From assembly GCA_949152475.1 (NCBI GenBank), contig OX424561.1, forward strand, positions 19,338,481 to 19,402,480: a stretch of 64,000 bases of DNA, given 5' to 3'. How positions within the stretch are numbered: the stretch's first letter is position 1; every line of letters starts with the position of its first letter. This DNA is from Terebella lapidaria (taxonomy: Eukaryota > Annelida > Polychaeta > Terebellida > Terebellidae). The notes under the pieces are model-generated. The model ran no database searches. It was not told the origin of the DNA and saw only the letters and a program-made list of their open reading frames with translations. The position numbers were made by a program, and so were the translations under genes. Positions 27,801 through 39,800 of this stretch are shown piece after piece.

Positions 27801-30800
27801 AGACCATGTTTGGCTCAAATTATGAGTTAAAATATAACTTATGGTGAAAAATTCGATCTGGCTCCAATTTTGTCATCTTGAAATGCAGTTTTGGTCAACT
27901 TTTACTTTGAATTTCAACTTGAAAGCATGTTTGGCACATATTATGAGTCGAAATATAACTTATGGTGAAAAGTTCGATTTGGCTCCATTTTCGTCATCTT
28001 GAAATGCAGTTTTGGTAAACTTTTAGCTTGAATTTCAACTTGAAACCAAGTTTGGCACATATTATGAGTTAAAATATAACTTATGACGAAAAGTTCTATC
28101 TGGCTCCAATTTCGTCATCTTGAAATGCAGTTTTGGTCAACTTTTACATTGAATTTCAACTTAATACCAAGTTTGGCACATATTATGAGTTGAAATATAA
28201 CTCATGGCGAAAAGTTTGATCTGGGTCCAATTTCGTCATCTTAAAATGCAGTTTTGGTAAACTTTTAGTTTGAATTTCAACTTGAAATCAAGTTGGGCAG
28301 GTATTATGAGTTAAAATATAGCTCATGACGAAAAGTTTGATCTGGCTCCAATTTTGTCATCTTGAAATGCAGTTTTGATTACCTTTTACTTTGAATTTCA
28401 ACTTGAAACCATGTTTGGCACATACATGTATTATGGATCGAAATATAACTTATGGTGAGAAGTTCAATCTAGCTCCAATTTTGTCATCTTGAAATGCATT
28501 TTTGGTCAAATTTTACTTTGAATTTCAACTTGGAACCAAGTTTGTAAAATATTCTGAGTTGAAATATAAATAGGTGAAAAGATTGATCTATCTGTATTTT
28601 CGTTATTTTATCAAACATGTCGAATGGAAATTCATATAAAGAGATTTCAGTGGTGATTTTGAATTCGACCTTCAATAACCTCGGAAAATCAGTGCAGCAA
28701 TTTTGGTGGGGAAAAGAAAACAGTTGTGACTTGAGATTTAACATTTCTCTGGTAATCTTTTTTAGCCCTTACTCTAGTTTTTCACAATTGACAGCGATAT
28801 ATTTGGGGCAACAGAGATGATAGGGCTACGGGGGATACACCCAAGCGGTCGTAGGCGATCGGAAGCGTCTAGTTTTTTGCTGGTTCATCCTTGAGGCTTC
28901 CTGCATATCTCGGAAACCGTGCGTCGTAGAGCGAAACGGACGTTATTTTCGGACTCGTCGCCCTAGACAAACATCTCTAAGGGGAAAATTTTTTTTTGAT
29001 CCGGCTCCGAGGTCCGTGAGGTCCGTGAGGATGAAATCGAGGCTGATCTTGAAACTTGGTTTCCGGACGATAACTCGAAAAATAAACAGGCAATAGTTGC
29101 AGAATTTTGCACGGAGGTTTATATATCACCAGGGAAGAACCCTATTGATTTTGGGATCGATACCGCAAACGACCTTTGACCTAGAGGTCGAAATAATTTT
29201 TTGCTGAGTCATCCTTGAGGCATCCTGCATATCTCGGAAACGGTGCGTCCTAGAGCGAAACGGACATTATTTTCGGACTCGTCGCCCTAGACAAACATGT
29301 CTAATGGGTATTATGGATGAACTTTGACCTTGACCCGAAATTTTTTTGCCGAGTCGGCATTTTTGGTTTTCGTCGATATCTCGGAAACGGTGCGTCGTAG
29401 AGCGAAACGGATGTTATTTTCGGACTCGCCGCCCTAGACAAACATGTCTAAGGGGTATTATGGATGAACTTTGACCTTGACCCGAATTTTTTTGCAGAGT
29501 CGGCATTTTTCGTTTTCGTCGATATCTCGGAAACGGTGCGTCGAAGAGCGAAACGGACGTTATTTTCGGACTCGTCGCCCTAGACAAACATGTCTAATGG
29601 GTATTATTGATGAACTTTGACCTTGACCCGAAATTTTTTTGCCGAGTCGGCATTTTTCGTTTTCGTCGATATCTCGGAAACGGTGCTTCGTAGAGCGAAA
29701 CGGACGTTATTTTCGGAATCGTCGCCCTGGACAAACATGTCTAAGGGGTATTATGGATGAAGATTGACCTTGACCCAATTTTTTTTTGCTGAGTCGGCAT
29801 TTTTCGTTTTCGTCGATATCTCGGAAACGGTGCGTCGTAGAGCGAAACGGACGTTATTTTCGGACTCGTCGCCCAAGACAAACATGTATAGAGGGTATTA
29901 TGGATGAACTTTGACCTTGACCCGAAATTTTTTTGCCGAGTCGGCATTTTTGGTTTTCGTCGATATCTCGGAAACGGTGCGTCGTAGAGCGAAACGGACG
30001 TTATTTTCGGACTCGTCGCCCTAGACAAACATGTCTAAGGGGTATTATGGATGAACTTTGACCTTGACCTTAAATTTTTTTGCCGAGTCGGCATTTTTGG
30101 TTTTCGTCGATATCTCGGAAACGGTGCGTCGTAGAGCGAAACGGACGTTATTTTCGGACTCATCGCCTGAGACAAACATGTCTAATGGGTATTATTGATG
30201 AACTTTGACCTTGACCCGAAATTTTTTTGCCGAGTCGGCATTTTTCGTTTTCGTCGATATCTCGGAAACGGTGCGTCGTAGAGCGAAACGGACGTTATTT
30301 TCGAACTCGCCGCCCTAGACAAACATGTCTAAGGGGAATTATTGATGAACTTAGACCTTGACCCGAAATTTTTTGCCCAGTCGGCATTTTTCGTTTTCGT
30401 CGATATCTCGGAAACGGTGCGTCGTAGAGCGAAACGGATGTTATTTTCGGACTCGTCGCCCTAGACAAACATGTCTAATGGGTATTATGGATGAACTTTG
30501 ACCTTGACCTTAAATTTTTTTGCCGAGTCGGCACTTTTCGTTTTCGTCGATATCTCGGAAACAGTGGGTTGTGGAGCGAAACGGACGTTATTTTCGGACT
30601 CGTCGCCCTAGACAAACATGTCTATGGGGTATTATGGATGAACTTTGACCTTGACCCGAAATTTTCTTGCCGAGTAGACATTTTTCGTTTTCGTCGATAT
30701 CTCGGAAACGGTGCATCGTAGAGGGGAACGGACGTTATTTTCGGACTCGTCGCCCTAGACAAACATGTCAAATGGGTATTATTGATGAACTTTGACCTTG

Positions 30801-33800
30801 ACCCGTAATTTTTTTGCCGAGTCAGCATTTTTTGTTTTCGTTGATATCTAGTATATATTATAAATTAATCATCACACCGAAATGCCTCCAAGGCATCTTT
30901 AGGCCTTGACGTCTAGTTGTCCTCAATAAAAAAATAGTTAAGACGAGAAACGTTTATTATTAAGCTCAACAAGGTAAAGGTTTTGTCCAGTACAGATTTC
31001 ATGGGTGTAACTGAATAAGTTAACATTATTTTTAATAGTTAAGTCTATTATTGACCACAATAAAAATAGTTAAGACAAGGAATATTTATTATTAACCTCA
31101 ACAAGGTAAATGTTTTGTCCAGTACAAATTTCATTGGTGTAACCGAATAAGTTATTTTCACAATTATTTTCACTAGTTAAGTCTATTATTGACCACAATA
31201 AAAATAGTCAAGTCTATCATGACCACAATAAAAATAGTTAAGATGAGAAATATTTATTATTAAGCTCAACAAGGTGAAAGTATGTCCAGTACAGATTTCA
31301 TGGGTGTACTGAATAAGTTAACATTATTTTTACTAGTTTAGTCTATTATTGACCACAATAAAAATAGTTAAGACGAGAAATATTTATTATTGGGCTCAAC
31401 AAGGTAAAGATTCTGTCCGGTAGACATTTTATGTCTGTAACCAAATAAGTTAACATTTTTTTTGCTAGTTAAGTCTATTATTGACCTCAATAAAAATAGT
31501 TAAGATGAGAAACAATTATTATTGAGCTCAACAAGGTTAAGGTTTTGTCCGGTAGAAATTTCTGGGTGTAACCGAATAAGTTAACTTTATTTTTACATGT
31601 TAAGTCTATTATTGACCACAATGAAAATAGTTAAGACAAGAAATATTTATTATTGGGCTCAACAAGGTGAAGGCTTTGTCCAGTAGAGATTTTATGGCTG
31701 TGACCAAATAAGTTAACATTATTTTTTTGCTAGTTAAGTCTATTATTGATCACAATAGCTTTTTATGAAAACATTGATCAACTTTTACTTTGAATTTCAA
31801 CTTGAGACCATGTTTGGCACAAATTATGAGTTAAATTATAACTTATGGTGAAAAATTCGATCTGGCTCCAATTTCGTCATCTTGAAATGCAGTTTTGATC
31901 AACTTTTACTTTGAATTTCAACTTGAAAGCATGTTTGGCACATATTATAAGTCGAAATATAACTTATGGTGAAAAGTTCGATCTGGCTCCATTTTCGTCA
32001 TCTTGAAATGCAGTTTTGGTCAATTTTTAGTTTGAATTTCAACTTGAAACCAAGTTTGGCACATATTATGAGTTAAAATATAACTTATGATGAAAAGTTC
32101 GATCTGGCTCCAATTTCTTCATCTTGAAATGCAGTTTTGGTAAACTTTTAGCTTGAATTTCAACTTGAAACCAAGTTTGGCACATATTATGAGTTAAAAT
32201 ATAACTTATGACGAAAAGTTCTATCTGGCTCCAATTTCGTCATCTTGAAATGCAGTTTTGGTCAACTTTTACATTGAATTTCAACTTGATACCAAGTTTG
32301 GCACATATTATGAGTTGAAATTTAACTCATGGCGAAAAGTTTGATCTGGCTCCAATTTCGTCATCTTGAAATGGAGTTTTGGTCAACTTTAATTTGAATT
32401 TCAACTTGAAATCAAGTTGGGCAGGTATTATGAGTTAAAATATAACTCATGATGAAAAGTTTGATCTGGCTCCAATTTTGTCATCTTGAAATGCAGTTTT
32501 GATTAACTTTTACTTTGAATTTCAACTTGAAACCATGTTTGGCACATACATGTATTATGAATCGAAATATAACTTATGGTGAGAAGTTCAATCTGGCTCC
32601 AATTTTGTCATCTTGAAATGCATTTTTGGTCAAATTTTACTTTGAATTTCAACTTGGAACCAAGTTTGTAAAATATTCTGAGTTGAAATATAAATAGGTG
32701 AAAAGATTGATCTATCTGTGTTTTCGTTATTTTATCAAACATGTCGAATGGAAATTCATATAAAGAGATTTCAGTGGTGATTTTGAATTCGACCTTCAAT
32801 AACCTCGGAAAATCAGTGCAGCAATTTTGGTGGGGAAAAGAAAACAGTTGTGACTTGAGATTTAACATTTCTCTGGTAATCTTTTTTAGCCCTTGCTCTA
32901 GTCTTTCACACTTGACAGTGATATATTTGGGGCAACAGAGATGATAGGGCTACGGGGGATACACCCAAGCGGTTGTAGGCGACCGGAAGCGTCTAGTTTT
33001 GTAGGTAATTCATTCAGCATAATCTGGTGCTGGGGCAGCTTGTCAATAGTGAGTTGAAGGCCAAGAGCATATACAATACACATGTTTGCATCTATTCAAC
33101 ATGTGAATAGAATTATAATATGTATCAATTTTAGCAGTTAGCTTATTAATATATATACCAGGTACCAATTTGTACTGACTTGTTTACACAATTATCCATA
33201 CTTCTTTCCGTGTTCACTAAATATGCTTCAATTGCCTGCTGAATCAGAAAGATGTCATATATATGGTGCATCTTCTATATTGCCCTAACTGAAGGAGTAG
33301 TAGTTAGTGATGGGAATCGGTTTGGATTTCATAATCGATCATCGGTTCATAATCGGTTTGAGCAATCAACCGATCATCAATTATAAATCGGTTTGAAACA
33401 AAAATTACAAAATAAATAAATAAATATTTACTTGCATGTTGTTCGTGTGCCTGTGTTGTAATGATAAATAGTGAGTCCCGCGTGGGTGGGCCCGCCACAT
33501 CTGGCTTTTTATGAAAACCAAAAAAATCCCACACCCGGGACCGACGCCGCCCCCCAGGGTAGGAATAAACCTTAGCTTCTTCCTCCGAATCACTGCTCAT
33601 CACTGCTCATCAGTCGCAACAAAACAGAAAAAGTTCCACACAAAAATAGCCGTTTTGCTTTTTTCCCGAAGATGACAAGGTCGAATAGCATTCGCTAGAT
33701 GGCGCAAAAATCGTTTTGGAAACACCACGGTGTGTAGTCAATTCACATTGCGTGACAGTTTTGTGGACGTTTGTGCATACGAGAGATCATTCTCAATTTC

Positions 33801-36800
33801 TCATGAAAAGAGTTTATTTTTTGATAATCAATTATTCAATATGGAAATCGATGATCGTAATCGTTTGATTTTTTCAACGATTTTCGATTATAATCAATGA
33901 TGGGCCCATCACTAGTAGTAGTAGTAGTTTATTTCAGATTCACAACAATCAGACAATTCACTTGCTACAGTCATACATTTTACCGTTAGTAACAGTTCAC
34001 AATCACATTCATATATTACCTAAATTTGATAATTGAATTAATTTCACATCGTGTGGTGCAATGTAAAATACATGAAAAATAGATTGTTGTGAATCCTGGT
34101 CATTGTTTTAGGCTTGACTACATCTCCCCAGTACTAGGGAGATGAAACAATGACCATGGTTCACTTCTGCCCCTACAACCCTAAAAGTAAAGATGGCATC
34201 GTGATTTTTTTTAATGTCACAACGTCGGCAAGTTCAAATCGCGATCTACACATGTCGACATAACTGTGGACACTGAATATCTCGTACTCGTATTCACTGG
34301 TATATAACACTACGTGAGTACATAATCTTAGTATTAAACACTTAAACATTAAACTGATAGAATTCTCTTGCGTTTGTTATTTTTTCATGAAAAGACGCAT
34401 GCGCAGTCACATCAAATGATTTTAGGAAACATGACGTCATGCATGGGATACTCTCACCATCCAATCACAATACGTGTTACATCCGACGGTCAGCAATAGG
34501 ATATATGTATATTGACATCTGACATGTGTTGTATCTGACACACCGAAAATGTATGAAAATCTGGACGTCTAGCATTGAAAAGATTGATTGAAATGTTGAA
34601 ACTGACGATGCGATGTCGGAAAAATGCAGATCGCGACGTCGTCAAACTTCAAATATCACGATGCATGAATGTCGCGACATTCGATGCCATCTCTACCTAA
34701 AAGGCAATGTCTCTTTCAAAATTTGTGATTCATCAGCATGGGCATACATTAATGTTCAGGATGCATTTTTTTTTGATGACCTTGAAGCTGACGTCAGATC
34801 ATCATGAATGCTTCAATGCAGCCTTACGCAGGTTTTGTACTGCAAGAGGTATCCTACAATTTGACCATTGGAGACATTTAGTTAGAGATTAGGTCCTTTT
34901 TCATGACCCCTGATGTTGAACCGGGATTATAATAGTTTTCAGGTCATATATGGTTCAGGAGACCTTGAGTAGGGAGGCAGTATTGGCGACATCGTCAAGC
35001 GACGGTGAGATGGATGCTGGACACTTCTCACCGGTGCTATTGGCGGCATCGGCAAGGAAAAAAATTGGGAGGACTGAAACATTTCGCAGAGGTTACCATG
35101 AAGGGGGACCCAAAATTTTAATCAAATAAACATGAAATAAGGACAATTGTATAAATTCACCCATATGCAAAAAGAACCTTGGTCCTTTAATTCAGTTTTG
35201 GTGTTTTCAATTTTTGATTATTTTGCGATCACTAATGGCTGGTAATTGTTAGAGATCAGAACAGAACTTGACATCTAGTTCAATATGTAATCTGTTATTG
35301 TGCACTCCTGTTTCATTTATGTTATGTTATGTCCTTTTTATCATGTTTATGATACACTCAATGGTTCATAAACTATGTTAGTACCCGGTAGTACATGTAT
35401 ATTCAGTGGGAGCATGTGAAGACAATGTAGCACTTCAATGCATTGATTTTGTAAGTGAATTGGCAGTGAATGTTGGAACGGGGAAAAACTCTACAGGAAA
35501 ATATCATATGTTTGGTAGAGATGAGGATTTGGAATTTCGAAGAAAGCTATCACACAAACAATATTTTTCTCCAGCTTCTGAACATTTCGAATCTCAGATA
35601 AGACAATTTATGTTTCAGACCTCAATAAACCGGCTGAAATAAGTTTTGTTTATGATGGTGTCTTATTCATTGATCTTTTATCTAAACAATGTACCGTAGA
35701 TCTTTGAGTATTAGCCGAGGGTTTTTACCTACGAAATGGGTCTAAATTTATGGGGTCGGCTTATTGACAAGTCAATGCAAAAACCTGCACATTCCTGACC
35801 ATTCGAGCGAGTCAATTGGCGATCGCTGACGATCGTCGGCAGTATTGGTAGGCGATAATACAGTGAGTTAGTTTCTTTTGCGGTTTACTGGTTCTCTGAG
35901 TCTATGTGTATCAATATAGATAACGTATTGTTTTTATATGCGTATTCCATTATTTTAAATATAATTATTGTACTTTATTTTCAGATCAAATCCAAGAGAT
36001 GAAAGACATTGTAGTTGCTGGGAAAGCTAGAATGTCAAACGAAAGCGAGGCTGCAGGAAAATCATAATCGAGTGTCAATTTCTAAAACTACATTCTCGAA
36101 TATTATCGATCTATTGTAAAAAAAAAAATGAAAATAATACTATTGAAATAAATATTTGAAAAGTGTTACTTCATTCATTTACACATGCCAGTTCCCGTGA
36201 AAGATCAATAAGGTAAATCAGAGATAATTGACAGTGTCAATTGCAACCAACGGTCTGGTCAACCTCCTGTGATCGTTACTTGAACATTCGTGACACGTGA
36301 TTCGGCTCACTGGTTCCATTGTTCTTCCACACGCAAAGTAAATCTGACGAGCAGACCATACTGACAGAGTCAGTTCAATTAGTAGTTATCCAAGATAAAT
36401 ATGCTTTGCTACACAATAAATAAAGGATCAAAAAAGAAAACGTTGTGCTTACGATGCTGCTTTCAAACTCAAAGTTATTAATATGCATCAGAGAATAACA
36501 ACTGTGCAGCTGCACGTGAATTTGGCAATATTGATGTGAATGTGAAATTGTGAATAAATTGAAACAAAAGGGAAAACAAATTGTTTGTTATATCATTCTG
36601 TTTTTACAGATTTAAAAACGTGAACACCAAGTGGAATCCCTTTATTGTCATCTTTAAATCTACCGAATCAATTGTAGGCATACAGGAAAACGCTTGGGAA
36701 TTATTCAAATTTGCACTTGATTTTAGTTCGCCCATGCAGTTCCTATTCTCGCCACCAGGATATAAGTCGATCTGGAAAGAGACAAGTTGAAATATATCTT

Positions 36801-39800
36801 GGGCAAAATATATCAATACGAACGTTTTAATGAACATTTATCACATCGTTTACAAAACAAACCTTTCAATCACTCCACGCACCTAAAAAAATTCACACTG
36901 AATACCACTGAGAGGCACTATGATTGCAATTAGCACCGGGCCCGTGATCGGCCGGGCGTGTTCAACTGTCCGAGAGATCGTGTGATAACAACGATCATTT
37001 TCGCGCGTTGATCTAGGCCTCTGTGATTCGGCTTATGCAAAAGTCAGTCACTTTTCACTGATTTCCTACTCAAAATCAACCTCGGCTTATACTCAGGGTC
37101 GGTTAATACTCAAAGATCTACGGTAAGCTGAAGCAAAACGTGAAAGCAATAGAATATTCTACACAAACACCAGAAACCATAAGATGGTTGTTTCACTTTT
37201 TACAGTGTGACACATGTGAACAACCTACATAAAAATGATGGAGTAAATGGCAGTACAAGATCAATGATGACTAAATATAATGTACTCGGTAAATGTAAAA
37301 TACATTGTTGTAATTCATTGTAGACGACTGTGTGATCATAATGCAAACAGAATTGCTTGCGAAACTCGGTTGTGCATTCAACATCGTGTCAGAATATATG
37401 TCATTCTGTTTGTTTGCTAGATGTGTCTATTCCTGCATACAGAGCTAACTTCCATGAAATTTGCCAGTGTTATTATTATTATTTCCCAATCACTGTAATA
37501 AGGCTAAGTGCTGCATGCATCAGGAAGAATTGCGTTTCGCAAAGTCAGAAAAATGAGTCAGAGGCCAAGAGCTGAGTGCGATCAATATGAAAAAAACTTA
37601 TCCTGATGCTGTTGTGCTGAGCTTTGAATCAAGGATAATCAATATGCGTAACACATAACAAAATCTAATGAATAAAAAACTGACATGCACTAACCTGTTG
37701 AAATGTTAAGAAAACAGTTCACTCACATTCTGTGGGCAAAGGTGATCAACAGTTTGGAAAGAGAAGGGAACTTGTGTGGTTGAAAGAACAGTCATTCTCC
37801 AGTCTGCAATGGGAGAAAAGTGCAAGAAATTATATCATAAAACTGAATCTTGGCCAGAAATATAGGTTATGTACTTGCAGTGCTGCTGATTGCTGGCAAT
37901 TACCATGTGTTCTATAATAACACTGGTAAATATAACTGTGTTTATTTAGCTTTTAAATCATTCCTTCTATGTTAGATATTGCATGAAAAATTCTTCCAGG
38001 CTAGGCTGGGGCTATTGAGAGAAATGCGGACCCTTAAAGACAGGATTTAGCTATCTGTTGTTGCCTGTAGGTGCTGACTGTTAATGCTGGGGTAGACCCA
38101 GCTGGCTAGTGGATAGATAGGCAGGAGGGCAAGAGAGGAGGGAAGGGAAGGGGTCCCACCTCCTCCATGGCATTGTTGTGATGTGGGATAAGGGCTGATT
38201 CTCTTATAAGGGGCTGTAACATTGCCGATTTTTTCCGCAGTTGATAGTTTTGATTCAATTCCGTCAAGTGTTAATATCCTCTTGTGAAGGGCTTCATTGA
38301 CATCTCAACCCAAACATTCATTCTGATTTCGCTTTCAAATATTTGCAAAGGTCTTGACATCTTGAGATTTTTTTACATTAATCCCGCAGCGGTGCATGAT
38401 ACTTTTGACCCTTTTTTTGTCCGGGGCCGTAAGACTTTCACTGACATCTGCACATTGTCTGGCCGGGGATTATATAATCAAAAACTGGAAATGTGCCGCA
38501 ATTATTGGCCGTTAAACGTCTGAATCATGTAAACAAGACAGGATCTGTGGTTGATCATTGAGAGGTTGATGAGATAATCCTCAGTGTAAACAGGAGGGAA
38601 CCTTCTGTACCGAGAGGAGTGTCAGTGTTAGCAACATTTGACAGACACAGTTTTATAACATATGATCATTATTCAACAAACAAATATGCTAACACAAAAT
38701 GGAACATTGTGCGCCTGATAGATTTCACTGCACAGAAATATGTATTGGTTGATGCAAGAGAACATAGGACTATACATGTACTCTCCTTCGGACCACATAT
38801 AGTTTCTTACCATTGGACCTTAGCACATACTACGGAAATCATTTCAGAAGTTTTGTTCAGTGTCCCTGATTATGAGCAATTTCAATCAACACTAACAAGC
38901 ATAATCGGGTATTCGCCTGTGGATTTTATCCAATTAACTATGTGTTGATAGTAGGCATGTAACGATAAATCGATGATATCGATGATCGATCGATTGTACT
39001 GGGCCGAGCGATGATCGATGTGAAATACTTGGAATCGATTTTTTTCATATCGTAAATTGTTTCGGATATTTTCGTGAGTGGGCAGTTTTGGCCGTGCGCC
39101 TTTTTTTAAAAAGCTAGTTCTTGTTTTGTAGCCGCGTATGAATACATCGAGAGAACTCCTACAGCACGTCTATGCAGCCTGTGTCAGACCGGTGGGTGCC
39201 GACCGTAATGCAAATTGTTTTCACCGCATGTTTCCGTAACGAATTTATGCAGATTTTTCAAAAGGATTAGGCGAAGTATATTGCTTGAATTATGATCTAA
39301 TCTTGGGGATTGTTGAGGACTATTTTTGCCGCGTATGTGCACCGTGTAGTGTGGATACACATGAGGTGTGAAATGGCTCCACATTTGATGATTCGAATGA
39401 AACTTCTTCAAACATTGCTATTTTTGACTCGGATCATCAATTACCAAACAACTTTTTTGGACTATTATTAAAACCTTGTGGTTTATTCATTTATTTCTTC
39501 CTGTGCCCTATAATACATGCTAACCCCACCATCGTATCATGGCACTAGCGCCTCAGTGACCACGGCGGTTCCAGCCGATATTGCCCATCAACAAGCGCGA
39601 GTATTGCCGAGTCAAGGGTCAGATTCGATGATCGATGATCGCTCGGTGGAAGGCAACGATCATCGATATCAAAATCTCCCACCGATTTACATGCCTAGTT
39701 GATAGGTGATGTGTCAGTTGTCGCTACAGTAGACATTAATTCATTCTTCCTACTCTCAAGTGTAGATATATAATTTTGTAGCTGTAGCATGACAGTAGTA

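Larger units (their letters stand above)
26178..28872 (+). mobile_element. Family C element C3, inserted in D
   Basis: Complete element of 2.7 kb with the same hairpin arms, 3' GGGGGATAC, CGGTCGTAGGCGATCG hairpin and GCGTCTAG end as C1 and C2. D resumes at TTTTTTGCTGG. A second copy of the D target segment near 29190 (GAAATAATTTTTTGCTGAG) shows the unoccupied site. It is nearly identical to C2. Confidence 0.82.
25714..30916 (+). mobile_element. Family D element, inserted in C2 and carrying C3
   Basis: The 5' hairpin is AAGGCATTTC and GAAATGCCTT around GGCA. After it come a poly-T/C tract and CTTCTTCCGCC...TTTGGTTTCCGGACG, as in B. The 3' end has GAAATGCCT, a hairpin AAGGC/GGCCTT and GACGTCTAG followed by T. 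A 69-bp insertion duplicates its first bases (25711-25723 and 25793-25805). C3 occupies 26178-28872. The C2 repeat unit is cut exactly at its ends. Confidence 0.75.
24970..32996 (+). mobile_element. Family C element C2, split by element D
   Basis: The 5' hairpin arms GTATCCCCCGAAC and GTTCGGCGGATAC begin at 24970. Sequence runs to 25713, is interrupted by D (25714-30916), and resumes in the middle of a 132-bp repeat unit at 30917. It ends with GGGGGATAC, the hairpin CGGTTG...CGACCG (one changed base) and GCGTCTAG followed by T. The two parts add to about 2.8 kb, close to C3 in length and sequence. Confidence 0.8.

Noticed and set aside
35260..35285. CATCTAG followed by T as another Helentron-like 3' end
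   Set aside because: No hairpin or subterminal repeat precedes it and no matching 5' end was found.
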